Assembly: GCA_029891345.1 (NCBI GenBank)
Contig: CM057009.1
Location: 230,383,178-230,447,177, forward strand
Direction of reading: 5' to 3'
DNA from: Dryococelus australis
Taxonomy: Eukaryota; Arthropoda; Insecta; Phasmatodea; Phasmatidae
Length of the DNA stretch: 64,000 bases
In this document: piece by piece, positions 47,372 through 58,881 of the stretch
Numbering within the stretch: position 1 is the first letter of the stretch
How the letters are laid out: each line of letters opens with the position of its first letter
Program-made: the position numbers and the translations under genes
The notes under the pieces: model-generated
The model's input: the letters and a program-made list of their open reading frames with translations, nothing else
Told to the model about the DNA's origin: nothing
The model's database searches: none

Positions 47372-48617
47372 TTATATCTGCCTACCCCTTGAAAGTGCAT
47401 CTGCTATTACCTGGGCCTTATCAAGGACATGTTCAATACTTATGTTATACTCTTGCAAAGCTGGTATCCACCGTGTGATCGTACCATGTAACAGTTTACA
47501 AGTATATAGATGGCATAAGGCCTTATGATAGGTCAACACAGTTGTATCCCTGCCCCCCCCCCCCCACACACACACATACACATACATACATATATATATA
47601 TATATATGATAGATTAAACATGCTAATACAATACTAAGCAATTCCTTTTCCGTAAAAGTGTAATTTATTTCTGCAGTATTCAACGCTCTACTTTCAAAAT
47701 GAATAGGGACATGTTCGCCTTCATCATTAACCTAAAACAAAATGTCTCCTACAGCCTCATCTGAAGCATCACAATCTATGAAAAATCTCTTATCTATCCT
47801 GGGATGGTGTAGCATAATCGTCTTCTCCAGTTCTCTTTCAAGCTGTCTACAGCGGCTGTCTGCTCAGCCCCCCCCCCCCCCCCCCATTCTCATATTTGTC
47901 CCCTTTGCAATAATTTCTTCAGTGGATTACAATTCTTAGTGAAATTTTGAATATATTTCCTAACCTCTTTAACTGCTATGATTGATTGGATATGGGTGTT
48001 CTCGAATGGCTCTTACTTTATTTGAATCCACATGAATTCCTTGAGTACTAATTAAATTACTTAGGAAACTTATTTCTTCTTTCAAGAATTCAGATTTTTT
48101 GAGGCTAGCAGTCATTTGACCCTGTCTCAATTTTCTAAGAACAAATTGTATAATTTGGCAGTGTTCCTCAAAAGTTCTTGTAGCAATCAGAATATCATCA
48201 ACATAAGTTGTAACTAAATCCAAAACTTTGTGCTGTAGAACTTCTTTGAGTCTCCTAATAAAATTACTAACAAAACCATTTAAACCAAAACGTAGTCTTT
48301 TGAAACTACATCTTTCCTTGATGAGGAAAAACAGTGTGATGTCTTGACTGCTATGACAAACATATCTGCCAATACGAAGCTACCAGATCAATTTTTGAAA
48401 AATATCTACACTCTTAAAATTTCTGTAATAATTCATCCATTGGTTCTGGTGACTCCCGATCTAATCCAATGATTTGATTCGTTTTAACTTTCTTGCATCC
48501 AAACAGAATCTGACAAACCACCCCCCCCCCCCCCCCTTTCCCTGTTTTCTTTCTAACCACTACCATTGGATTTAAATACTCTGAACAACACCTCTCGATA
48601 ATGTCTGTATACATCAT
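47372..48617 (-). pseudogene. pol: Reverse transcriptase and RNase H of element B
   Basis: From 48617: a fragment with NPMVVVRKKTGKGGGGG, where the glycines come from a C-run expansion, then the catalytic TYVDDILIATRTFEEH (about 48205-48160) with intact YVDD, and FLSNLISTQGIHVD. RNase H/connection pieces follow: INYTFTEKELLSIVLACLIY near 47670, an inserted dinucleotide/C-run block (47540-47610), and HLYTCKLLHGTITRWIPALQE with AQVIADALSRG to 47372. Frameshifts separate the blocks. Confidence 0.8.
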
Positions 48618-48619
48618 AT

Positions 48620-49309
48620 TGTTACAATTTCTTTCTCAAAATTCAGTGGGTTTAACTAAGTTTGTTAAGGGATGGAGGTCTTAATTAGATAGAAGATTTA
48701 ATTATAATTTCCTAATTTTATTACCTGTAACTACAAACAAAATCATAATAGACAGTTCCAATATTTACAGTAAGTTCCATATTACACATCCATTCAGTCC
48801 CACTTTAGTTTAGTCCATGCCCCGCCAGTCTGCAGTGCTCTAGAGTACTCAGAGTTCACTCACGCACAGTAGGCCTCACTTGTCGGGTTTCATGTCCTTT
48901 CGCCCATTCACACCACGAACACCTCGTCCGCTGGCGTCGTCTCGCAGCCCGCATTTGATTTCACTCTCGCTCTTGGCTAGATGGCCTCTGCCAAGACTGC
49001 TTGCCGCTGGACTGCGGAAGTATTTATAGTGTCATAGGATGTCATCCAAAAACTTCGCCAATTTCCTAGCTGTGCAGATTGTCCTAATTCACATAATATT
49101 CTTGCGCCTCCTGTCAGCTTCTTCAGCAGATGGAGGAGGAGAGGCTGTGATGCCAGCTAGTCTCGCCACTGTCAATCATTCACAGGCTTCCCAGAAGGGG
49201 TGGGAGAGCAACAAGGCAGCGAGCACGTTGTTCCTGGGTAGAGGAGGGTCGAGGTAGTTCACCCCCACAGTGCCGGACAGCAGCCTGGTGCCAACTGCAG
49301 TGCGTAACA
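48620..49309 (-). repeat. Solo LTR inserted in element B
   Basis: The 690-bp segment starts TGTTAC and ends GTAACA on either strand. It is flanked by the 4-bp duplication ATAT (48616-48619 and 49310-49313), and the Gypsy sequence resumes on both sides. On the minus strand it carries a TATA-like ctataaata near 49020-49030, followed by a G+C-rich leader. The G+C content is higher than in the host element. A 4-bp duplication suggests another Gypsy-type family. Recombination between LTRs, removing the interior, is the usual origin. Confidence 0.8.
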
Positions 49310-49429
49310 ATATTCTGCACCTCTTGTTCTACAGCTAGTTGTAACGCATAGGCAATAGGATATGGTTTCTGTATGAAAGATTTTTGCTCTCTAATTTTTA
49401 GGTGCTGTTTCTTTATATTTTGGTTTCTG

Positions 49430-49590
49430 ACCCCTGTAGCCCTAGAATGGTAACATTTAATACTGGCGAAGTTGCTACAATGTTCACATTACTTTTATTT
49501 AGGCTATTTAGCAATTCTTCCAAGATAGTTGTCATCTCGCTTCCCAAGTCAACTAACATGTTTGGTTCATTCCAGTATCAGTAATGAATC
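49430..49590 (-). pseudogene. pol: Protease remnant of element B
   Basis: The minus strand reads MLVDLGSEMTTILEELLN, resembling the Gypsy aspartic protease loop, with Leu in place of the Thr or Ser of the DTG/DSG active site. Spacing after gag and before RT fits, once the solo LTR is removed. Confidence 0.55.
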
Positions 49591-49801
49591 CCTGAATGTA
49601 TGGACATACTCTCCTTTTTCCTTGTATTAAACCTTTAGTAGGATTTTTTTCTAACATAATTTCTCCCTCTGACTGCAAATTCTGTATTTTGAATAGAATT
49701 TTCCCCGCCAAAATGTTTTCCACCATTTGTTTTCAGTGCTCTACATTCATCATTTCACTGTTGTTCTGCGAGGGAGGTATCTGAGGGCTGACCCTCCATC
49801 C

Positions 49802-51237
49802 CTAAGAATTTAAATGTTGCCCATTGTTTTGACTCTGTTCCTTTCGCTGCTGTTGGTCTTGCCTCCTGCTACTCAAACCATCCTCCCATTCATTCCTCCT
49901 CTCAAGTGTTTCCATCAAGGCTGCTACCTCCTCGACAGATCTGGCTCTCGTTCCTAACATAAAATCTTGAATGTGCCAACTAAAATGATGAATAATATGC
50001 AAGATAAATCTTTCCTCTGTCACCTTATTAACGAAGTATTTTGATTGCAAATACAATCTCTGCACATAATTTGCCATTGAAACATCCTTTTCCCCAGAGT
50101 TGCCTGTAAATAAATACTGTTAGATGTAATCCTGAGAATGAATTCCCCAATATTTTTGTAGAAAAGATGCCTTGGTTTCTGTGAAATTTGTCCATTCTGA
50201 TTCTTTCCACAGTGCCACTGTGAAGTTCCTGCTTCTAACTTCTTCACAAAAAGGTGTACGTGTTGTTCATCTGACCACCCCAAAGAATTAAGTATCCTTT
50301 CGCACTTATGTATGAACTGTATGGGATTTGGTCCCTGATTGTCCCCGTAAAATTTAGGCCTACTTCCATTTCAGAAGCAGTTATCTCATCAGCAGTCAGA
50401 ACAAATTTACTCCCTTTAAGTACAGAGAACTCTCGTCTCTGCAGTTGATTAATTATCTCCTCACACTGCTGTTTACATTCCTGATTAATATTTTTTACTT
50501 CCTCCCTAATATTTTCTTAATGTTTGCTTATTGTCGAGCTTTCCTGAAAAATTTTTTTCAACATTTCCTACTAAAGCCTTTTCCAACTGTTGTATATGTA
50601 ATTCATTTTGTTGTACCTATCTTGTTTGTTCATGAACTTATAACAATATCCTTTCTATTAATTGACTGTTTTCTAAATTTTTTTCCTCTTGTGCAGAATT
50701 AAGATTTTTTATTTGTTGCTGTGCTATCTGAAATTTGTTTACATTTTTTTCCAAACACTTGTAATTTTGTGTTACAATTTCTAATTTGTTTTTACATTTT
50801 ACAAGTTCATTTTCGTTCACGGAAACAATCTTCGACAATGCTACAACCCTATTTTCACACGTTTAGATCTCTTTTGAGTCTGCAAAAACCTTAATATTAT
50901 TATCTATTGCATTTTGTACCTTGTCGAATTTTTCTGTTAAGTCTAATTTATGTTCATTATTTGAATGTTTTTGTTTAAAAAGTGAATGTTTTTGTTAATT
51001 AAGTGAATTTTTTTGTTAGTTAAGTGTTTGTTTTTGTTTGGTCATAAGATTTACAAGCAGACTTATTTGTTCACTCATTTCCGACATCTCTTTTCTCTGA
51101 GTTTCCCGATTTACATTGCTATGATCTGAACCTGAAGTCTTTACTTCCATATTAGACAAATTTACATCTGTTTCATGTTCTAAACCTAAAAAATCTTCAC
51201 CTTCACCGGTTCCCGTTTCTTCTTGGCTACTCACCAT
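49802..51237 (-). pseudogene. gag: gag of element B
   Basis: Starts at the ATG at 51237 with an acidic N-terminus (SSQEETGTGEGEDFLGLEHE), followed by a long Lys/Glu/Asn-rich coiled-coil-like region (50838-50638) and a capsid-type region: LGWSDEQHVHLFVKKLEAG near 50280, YVQRLYLQSKYFVNKV near 50070, then IQDFMLGTRARSVEEVAAL and METLERRNEWEDG. The tail is Gln-rich and ends at 49802, with no clear CCHC knuckle. Several frameshifts and stops. The ML-GTR...SVEEV block is typical of insect Gypsy Gag. Confidence 0.75.
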
Positions 51238-51240
51238 AAT

Positions 51241-52680
51241 GAACTGTAAATATTTAAACTGTATTAATACAATTCTTTAACATGTAAACCAACCACCTGT
51301 TTTACTTTAAGAACAAAAAAACATGACATACCTATTACCACAAGAAATGTACAATGTTCACACTTGTGATTTTTTGGCATGTTGTCATGAGTTTCATTTT
51401 AGGAACTTACATTTTTCATATTATTAAGCATGGATTTAAAGTTACCTTAACACCATTGGTAACTACTAACAAACAACATAACCTATACTGCATTTACTTG
51501 AACTAGTGACTTTATCGCTGAATTTCCTGATGTGGATTGATGAATAAGTACCATTGTACACTGCTGGTGATTAATCTGTTGCCTTGGTACCGGGATCTTT
51601 TGCTGTTATCTGGAATACTGGAACACTGCTGCATCGCTTCACTCGCCGATTAGTTCGGAACTGTTGTTGGAGTTGTAATTTACATACTGCTATGTTGTAA
51701 ACACCGAGTTGTCAGGTGTGTTTAATGGAGCCTTGCAGTTGGGCAGCCATATTTGTAACTTTGCAGCTGCCAAAATTGACGACTGTAAATCACAGCTATT
51801 TTTTGTTCAATCAGTAGAGACTCGAAACTCAAAAGGTGCCATGTTAAAAAAAACATATTTAACTCTCAAATTAGTTCCTTTTTATTTTAAGTTCCAAATA
51901 ACATGTTCACAATCTTCTAGTAATGCAGAGTCCCGAATAGTCAGTTTGAGACCAGCGAAACATAAGTGCACTGTAGTTCACTTACTAATTACGTCACTCC
52001 AAAGCTTGCATCGCGAGGAAAATTTAAGAAGGCAGGAGGGAAATTAATTCTCTTCTGACACCCTATTGACGTCCCACACCGGCAGAAATTATTTAGTAGA
52101 ACAGAGTTTGTAGGCTGAAAGTACTTGAAGTTCAAACAAAAGAAGTTGAGGTCACAGGTTCTTGTCTATGTGGGCTATATTGTCATGCTCGATGTGTCTC
52201 CTTCACTGTCTTGTAGTAATCTTGTGGTGGGCCCTAGGCACTCACGCTCACATGACCAAATAAGGGCTTGGAATGGCCTGAAATCCCTCCCACACCATGT
52301 CGCACTGCATCACAGCTAAAAATAATTAAACTTCTAGAACATTGTCGAAGGAAAAACTGTATAAGTTATGATAGTAGAATAAACTTTTATCTCTAAATGT
52401 TGACGCAATTTTACTACAACTTCAGAAAATGCCAGCACATAACAGATAAACACTCAAACATGTCTAACTTCAAATACTGATAAAATATTACACTCCTTGC
52501 CAAAAATTTAAAGTTAGCAAAATGTTCCATTAAAATCATTATAATAAATTTCATTGTTACAACATGTAATATTCTATAGGCCTACTGTTGCGGGATCCAA
52601 GTTGTTTGGGTTAGTTCCTTCGTTGATCGCCCCAAAGTCTGTCGGAATTAGGGTTTGCTGAGGTTTTAACATTTGCTTGG
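51241..52680. other. Spacer between two Gypsy relics
   Basis: Probably includes the leader or 5' LTR of element B in decayed form, but I cannot delimit it. No gene, RNA or repeat recognised. The frame at 51709-52047 shows no domain. Confidence 0.4.
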
Positions 52681-52699
52681 TAATCATACTGAACCCAAA

Positions 52700-52840
52700 T
52701 CCAGTGAAGTGGTAGAATCTTTCAAATTTCACTAAAGAAGCCAGTACGAAAGGGAAACAGTGGCACAGTATGTAGCCGAACTGGAAAAAATGTCAACCAT
52801 TTGTAATTTATCTGACTTGTATAGAATGTTAAGTGTATAA
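52700..52840 (+). pseudogene. gag: gag fragment of element C
   Basis: Reads ERETVAQYVAELEKMSTICNL, the well-conserved helix of Gypsy capsid domains (K02A2.6-like group). Similarity ends about 10 bp before the integrase-type sequence begins. Confidence 0.65.
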
Positions 52841-52849
52841 AGGTTGTGT

Positions 52850-53640
52850 GTTTCTGGGTGCCAGGATAGTGATCACTTCATCACTAAAGGCCTTGTTGTT
52901 GCATATTGCATGGAGCTCATGGTGGGGCGGTAAGATCAAAATTCCTTGCTCATAGCTATGTGTTATGGCCACAAATAGATAAAGACATTGAACACTTGGT
53001 GGGAGGATGTATTGAATACCATTAGTTGTGGTCAAATGCACCTAAATAGGATTTTCCTTGGGGCAGTATCACAAAATTGTGGGTGCCGTTACATATTGAG
53101 TTCTTTGAATATTTCAGGGACAGAAGGTTTTTGATTGTGGTGGACTCCTATTCAAAGTGGCTGGCAGTCAGGAAGATATCTGAAAGTTATTCTAATATAA
53201 TAAGGGCGCTATGGGACATATTTTGCTGTAATGGTCCACCTCAGTACATTGGGTTGGACGATGGATCCAGTTTTTGTGTTGAGTGAGATAAGGGACTTCC
53301 TTACCAAGAATAGCATCCATCTGATTAGGATTAAATATTTTCACCCATCCAGAAACAGGCAGACAAAATGGATGGTGCAAACAGTGAAAGGAAAACTAAA
53401 GAAAATAGTGTCTGGTGATTAGCAGACACGGTTAGCTCGAACCTGGTTTGCTCTGCGATCTGTACTGTGTGGAGGGGGTCAGCTGTCACTAGTTGAATTG
53501 ATTAGATGCTGTAAGCTGAGAAAAGCTCTGGATCTTGTTGACCCATGGGGCAAGGAGGAATCAAATAAATGTATCAGTGAAATCAGATAGGAATGCAATG
53601 GGTCAGAAATTTTGTGTGGAGAATGCTGTTTTATTTATAA
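52850..53640 (+). pseudogene. pol: Integrase of element C
   Basis: Zinc-binding remains near 52985-53040 (KTLNTWWED in frame-shifted form), then RRFLIVVDSYSKWLAVRK (first catalytic Asp region, about 53127-53175), IRALWDIFCCNGPPQYIG with a degenerate second site, HLIRIKYFHPS with RQTKWMVQTVKGKLKKI (third region; the catalytic Glu position is Lys or Trp here), and VELIRCCKLRKALDL. Mutations and two frameshifts make it inactive. A low-complexity C-terminal frame (53782-54192), rich in Ser, Pro and Gly, ends just before the purine tract. Confidence 0.75.
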
Positions 53641-54211
53641 ACTACGCAGGAGGACAGAAATGGAGCTAAGGGAAAATTCAGTTCCAGATAGGTTAACAAA
53701 TATATATGTGCTGGAGATGATGGTCAGACATGTCAATGACATGAGGATCAGTTATTACACAGAGAGGCAACAGCAGTACTGATGGGGGAAGATGATAGCA
53801 GTTTTGGATCACCTCGAGACAGCAGATTGCTCCAAAGTAGCTGTTTAGGATTGCTCCGAGATGGCAGCTTGGGACTGCCTGGCAGCTCAGGACTATCGAA
53901 ACAGGTGGGAATACTGATGGCGGCACCACCTCTGCTGCCATTCAGCATCAATCTACCCAACGGCAGCAAGGACGGGCAAGCAGTAACACCAGATCCAGAG
54001 AGCTGCAGGGATGGGCCAGTAGTAACACCAGTTCCAGACAGCAGCAAGGACAAGCCAACAGTAACACCCACTACAGAATATCATCGATCATCACCAGCAG
54101 CCAGTGAAGACACTTCTGAGCCCTTCAAGGGGTTCACTGGGCCAGGGCCCACTCAGGGGAGTGGACAGATTCCAATCCGTTATGATATTTAAATACTTTG
54201 TGTTACACATG

Positions 54212-54420
54212 CCTTAGAGGGGTAGATGTGGTATATGGTAGTATTGTGTTTAGGTTAGGGAAAGTTAGCGAAGTGAGGTTAACACTAGTGTTTGTGTCAG
54301 CTGTGGAAAAGCAGCAGTTAGTTCAGCAGTGCGCAAACATTTAAATGTGTGTTGAGCAACAAAACTTTGTAATGTAAATGTGGACATCACCGTAAGATTT
54401 ACAATACATACATCTATGTA
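54212..54420 (+). repeat. Purine tract and start of the 3' LTR of element C
   Basis: ccttagaggggtaga precedes TGTGGTATATGG at 54227, the arrangement at Gypsy 3' LTRs. An aacactagtg segment and AT-rich DNA follow. The right end of the LTR is unclear, and I find no matching 5' LTR. Confidence 0.55.
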
Positions 54421-55440
54421 AATTATCAAAACAAATGGATAATGTTAGTTTTTCTGCTTATTTCCCAATAATATTTTCATAAAAAATTCAAACATTTGTG
54501 TACATAATTTTGATTTCTTATTTTATTATAATTAGTTTCAGTATGTATATATTCTGGTACAGTATCAATATTAAAAAATTTGTGCTATATACACCTTGTT
54601 TGCATCATGAAAAATTTATGTGATTATTTTTTACTGTTACTGGGATTACTGGCATGAATTCTGGCTGTGGTGAAATTCACAAACTTTTTTTTACAGTAAA
54701 ATTCAAATTAAAACCATATCTTATGTTGTATACCCTGGATATTTCGTCTACTTCAGTGACATCAGTGTGTCCACATCTACCAGACCCTATACATCTTAAT
54801 ACAGCATTAATTTAATGCAATTCCTCTCTAAGGAATGGCTTGTTATACCGAGTGAAAGTCTTACAGATTGACATATTAGTGTGACTGGTCGCCTGACCAG
54901 TATCACTGATGTATTTTGCAGTTGAAATTCCTGTCATCAATACTGTTATCCATTCCTCTCACAGTAACAAATTCTGATATAATATTTTGTTAAACTTGTC
55001 ACATTCTGCATAACACTGTTTAGTACAATATTTGAGTCACAAACAATTAGAAAATTAAACCATAACTTAAAATGTTCTAATTTAGGCCTCCCAATCCTCT
55101 CATGTCGCTACTTCCAAGAACAAATGTTTGTGTCTTCTTGTTCATTATATTGGTGTTGGTTGATGGAACAGGGATGACATGTGTATCTTCATCAAGTGCA
55201 ACAATCCTGTTATTACATGGTACATTGGAATGGCCAACTGTGGACAAGCTAAGAGTAAGAATGTGATCTTGAATATTTTTTTTACAGTACTGTAAATCTC
55301 CAAATGCAATAGAGGATGGCAGTCCAGCTGATGCAGAAATGTCCCTTAATAACTCAGTTTTCTCTGGTTGAATCTAGCCTAGTAGGTAGTTTCCTAGTGT
55401 GTCTGTATATCCCACTTCTTCCAGTGTTTAACATCACTTT
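54421..55440. other. No gene seen
   Basis: AT-rich DNA between the Gypsy C and Copia relics, without an assignable frame or repeat. Confidence 0.4.
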
Positions 55441-55685
55441 TTTTAAATTGCTTCTATTCTTTCCTCACTGTGTATGAAGTTCTTTCATTTGCTATTCATA
55501 AAACTGGTTGAGCAAAAATTGTTGAGACTAAAATTTGTATTCGCATTCCATAATGTTGGCAACGGTGAGAGAAAGTTCTTTTTAGCAGGGTGTTATTCGA
55601 GTGTTGTGTTTTCCTGTTTAGGTTTATGTAGTCAGTCTTCCGGTAGCAATGGTAGCATGATTGTATCCAACACAGAAGTGTGTGC

Positions 55686-55775
55686 AATAAAGTAGTTAAT
55701 GAGAGCTCAAAAAATATCCATGTGTGATTTAACAGCCTTACAACCAACAGGTTGTGAGGCCAGGCTCCCAATTAT
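55686..55775 (+). repeat. Probable 5' LTR end and primer-binding site of the Copia relic
   Basis: AATAAA at 55686, then an LTR-type end ...accaaca at 55749, followed by ggttgtgaggccag. That resembles the internal initiator-tRNA-Met primer site of insect Copia elements, with mismatches. The left end of the LTR is not resolved. Confidence 0.45.
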
Positions 55776-55815
55776 AAAATCTGATCACGGTGCACACACA
55801 AGACAAAATTAATAA

Positions 55816-56592
55816 GTGGGTAATAACTTAAATGTGCCATGTAGTCATGAAAGTTATAATAATCAGAACACAATAAATGGTTCAAAAATTGGCACGTCTA
55901 ACACATCTGGATTATCAGTTTTAGAGAGAATCAGGCGCAAAAATTACTGCTTGTGGAAGTTCACCATGAAATCCTACCCGATTCATGACGAGCCCTGGTA
56001 TGTGGTTGAGACGCAACCGAATACATCGGAAGTCGACAGCTCATGAAAGAAGAGAGACCAAAAATCACATTCCCGTTTAGTCTTGTCCATGGATAAGATC
56101 AATTATTCACTTATAAGGGATACAACGGCAGCTGAAGCATGGTTGGCTCTAGAAAGCAGATTTGAAGACTCATGATTAAGTAGGCACGTGGGCTTACTGA
56201 AGGTACTAATCACTGCATTAGAAAAATGTCAGGCTATTGATGACTACTGCAATCACATAATAACAATGGCTTACAGATTAAATGAGATGAAGTTCCCCAT
56301 CAGTAACGAGTGTGTAGGAACCCTGCTGTTCGCAGGATTACCCGAAAGGTACTGACCCATGATAATGGCGTTGGAGAACTCCGGAATCTCAAATGCGGGC
56401 AATTGCATAAAGGTCAAACAATTGCAGGAAATGAAGATGGAGGAAGCAAGCAATGGTGATGAGACGGCCTTGTATTCAAAAACACAGGGGTGTCTGAGAA
56501 TTGTAAGGTGTTATAAATGTAACAAATCAAACCACATTGCAAAGTTTTGCAATAGTAAAAGTGAAAAACAAAACAAAATTTCTTCTCAGTAA
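55816..56592 (+). pseudogene. gag: gag of the Copia relic
   Basis: A single reading phase from 55816 to 56592, broken by stops near 56044, 56173 and 56356. Early part: RKNYCLWKFTMKSY. Middle: TTAAEAWLALESRFED and TMAYRLNEMKF, as in Copia Gag (UBN2-type). End: CYKCNKSNHIAKFC, a complete CCHC zinc knuckle (56511-56552). Good overall preservation, apart from point stops. Confidence 0.8.
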
Positions 56593-56765
56593 CCCGAATA
56601 CAAAGAGAACATGTCTGGTATTAACCTAGGGAGATCTGGGTAAAATTTAGGCGGAAAAAAGGTGTGCTTGGTTTCAGACTCCCGGTACATTCAGCTAGAG
56701 CACTCACAAAATTTGGATTTGTGTACATCTACACATATCACGTACAATGAGAAAAGTTACACATA

Positions 56766-57003
56766 GGCAGTTCACGGTAAAGTGAGCACTTTTTAAGGCC
56801 CTTCCAAATTTTTCTTTTAAGCCATTTTTTATATTTAAGCCATTTTTTTAAATCAGCATTGTCACGTGACTAATAAATACTGTGTATACTTTCACCACTC
56901 TCAAAAGTTAATGTCTGAAGCTGCAATAAAACATATTTATTAGTGGTAATTAATTGCCTGTTGGAAGGATCTTTGAAAAGTGCTCAGTTTATCGTGAACA
57001 GCC
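56766..57003 (+). mobile_element. MITE copy 3 (TA target) inside the Copia relic
   Basis: The TIRs ggcagttcacggtaaag and gtgaacagcc are flanked by TA (56764-56765 and 57004-57005). It is in the same orientation as copy 1. It postdates the Copia element it interrupts. Confidence 0.88.
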
Positions 57004-57249
57004 TATAACAAGAAAACATGCACCAGTACAGTGACTAGGGCAAATGGGAATGAACATGTAGCAAAGGCCTAAGGCAGTGTGTACTTAAACGTTTGCTTGG
57101 AAAATGAAGTGATCGAGGCATGTGCATGTGACTCGCTGCATATACTGAGCTCAATGGTGAAGCTACTGTCTGTAAGTAAGATTGTCAGCTAGGCCAAAAA
57201 GTTATGTTTTAATAGCAAAGGTAGTTTTGTGTATGACCTAAATGGAAAT

Positions 57250-58150
57250 TTGATGGTGAAGGCAGACCTTAAAAATGGCATTTATCACTTTTCTACATTA
57301 GACACAGACACAAAACGTTGTCACTATGCTGCCAATCAACAAGACCTTGAATCATAAAAACATGTTGCAGTTAGCAGAATTGTCGAAGGGAATGTATGGA
57401 GAATCTATATGTAAAGATCCATGTGAATTTTGTTTAATGGGTAAGCATTCACATTTCCCTTTCAAAATGAGTGGATAATGTTCACAGGCCATTTTATACC
57501 TGGTGCACACTGACCTTTGCAGACCCATGGAAGTATCATCCATAGGGGGAAGTCAATTCATTGGAATTTTTGTGATGACTACTCAAGGTACACATTTGTT
57601 TATTTTCTATTGGAGAAATCTGATGTCATAAACACATTTAAAGCCTTCAAGTGCATGGTTGAAAAATAAACGAGGTAGGCCATAAAGGTACTCCATTCAG
57701 ACAACGGAAGGGAGTATTTAAAAACAAATATGAAAAGATACTCTCTTTGCAAGGAATAGTGCACCAGATAACATTACGGCACAGCCCACAGCAAAATGGG
57801 TTTGCAGAGAGGACCAATATGATGCTAGTCAAGAAAGCACACACAATGCTCCTTGATGCAAACCTGCCAAAACAATATTGGGCAGAGGAAACTGTCACAG
57901 CAACATACATGACAAATCCATTTCCATCAAACATCCTTGGTCATGAAACCCCTTATAAGGCCTGATACAAAAGGGAACCTAACCTATCACACTTGAGGTT
58001 TTTTGGCTGTAAGGCCATGGTACACATTCCCAAGCCACATAGAAAAAACGGGATCTCAAGTCCGAGAAACTAATCTTCATGGGCTACTGCAAGAAGAAAA
58101 AGGGTTATAGACACATAAATGAGCAGAAGGGAGAAATTACTATAAGTCAC
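57250..58150 (+). pseudogene. pol: Integrase region of the Copia relic
   Basis: Before the catalytic core lies the GAG-pre-integrase Cys motif area (CEFCLMG-like, about 57420-57440, in shifted frames). Then FCDDYSRYTFVYFLLEKSD (about 57570-57620, first Asp region), VLHSDNGREYL (second Asp, about 57690-57720), and TLRHSPQQNGFAERTNMML (third region with intact Glu, 57768-57824), continuing YWAEETVTATYMTN. The FERTN/AERTN-type motif is characteristic of Copia integrases. Multiple frameshifts. Confidence 0.8.
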
Positions 58151-58619
58151 TATGTTGTGTTCATGGAACAAGGAGAGTAATACACTCGACATGTTTGCAG
58201 ACCATCGACACCGTGTTAACACAAAAAGATGAAACAGAAAATCCTCGTGAAGTCAAACAGGACAGTTGCTAGAAAGATGATGCAGAATCCTTTCGTGGCT
58301 TCGTACGAGAAGTGCAACAGGGGGTGCACATTCAAATAATTCCAGCAAGAGGCACTGCAACAGGATGTGCAAATTCAAAGTTATCAGGAAGAGGCTTGAA
58401 GATCCTCAAGACTACCTAAACCAAATAAATGGCAAAATCATGTAAAGTGCTATGCCGAGGTCTCTAGTCCACCAGACGGATATAACAATACAGACACTCA
58501 AGGTGAAAACCTACCAACAGTGTTAACAACAGTGGGTTCTGTGAACTGGACCATTGCAACAACATTAATAGTAGTCCAGGTGGTAGAATGCAAAACTGAA
58601 GTAGATACAGCAAAAAGTG

Positions 58620-58875
58620 TTTGAAGCATGCCACTTAGCAGATATATTTAATGGACATTGGAGAAACAATTTCTGGATGGGATGCAGACCAAATTTCTCA
58701 TTGTTAGTGAAGGGGATAGGATGAAATAAAAGAATTAATTGAATATATATATATATATATATAAAAGTAATGCTCTAAATTGGATTATACAAATTGTGAT
58801 TAAAGCGTGCCACTTGGCAGGTGTATTTTATGAACTTAGGAAACAATTTTCATTTGGGGTCACCCAAGCAAATTT
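58620..58875 (+). repeat. Direct duplication of a ~75-bp segment around a (TA)n run
   Basis: 58633-58710 (gcatgccacttagcag...) and 58786-58860 (gcgtgccacttggcag...) are diverged direct copies, separated by AT-rich DNA with a TA run at 58743-58764. Possibly the remains of LTR-internal repeats of the Copia relic. Not coding. Confidence 0.6.
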
Positions 58876-58881
58876 TCCTTA

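Larger units (their letters stand above)
46690..51240 (-). mobile_element. Gypsy-type retrotransposon relic (element B), 3'-truncated
   Basis: On the minus strand gag (51237-49802), a protease remnant (about 49590-49430), reverse transcriptase (48617-47960), RNase H (about 47700-47372) and the first part of integrase (47346-46690) follow in Gypsy order. The integrase core, 3' LTR and probably the 5' LTR are missing. A solo LTR of another family is inserted at 48620-49309, and C-runs interrupt the pol frame at 47557-47567, 47869-47884 and 48520-48536. Confidence 0.8.
52690..54420 (+). mobile_element. Gypsy relic with internal deletion (element C)
   Basis: A gag fragment (52700-52840) passes directly into the integrase zinc-binding region (from about 52850) and catalytic core (53077-53640), then a Ser/Pro-rich tail to about 54190, a purine tract (54212-54226) and an LTR start at 54227. 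Protease, RT and RNase H are absent, so this is a deletion derivative. Confidence 0.75.
55450..58450 (+). mobile_element. Copia-type retrotransposon relic
   Basis: A Gag with a zinc knuckle (55816-56592) is followed by GAG-pre-integrase and integrase remains (57250-58150). That order, with integrase ahead of RT, defines Copia. A 238-bp MITE is inserted at 56766-57003. No reverse transcriptase is visible downstream, so the 3' part is lost or too decayed. A likely 5' LTR end and primer site lie near 55750. Confidence 0.75.

Noticed and set aside
49039-49257. Plus-strand frame with Gly/Ser-rich sequence
   Set aside because: It lies inside the solo LTR on the strand opposite to its promoter.
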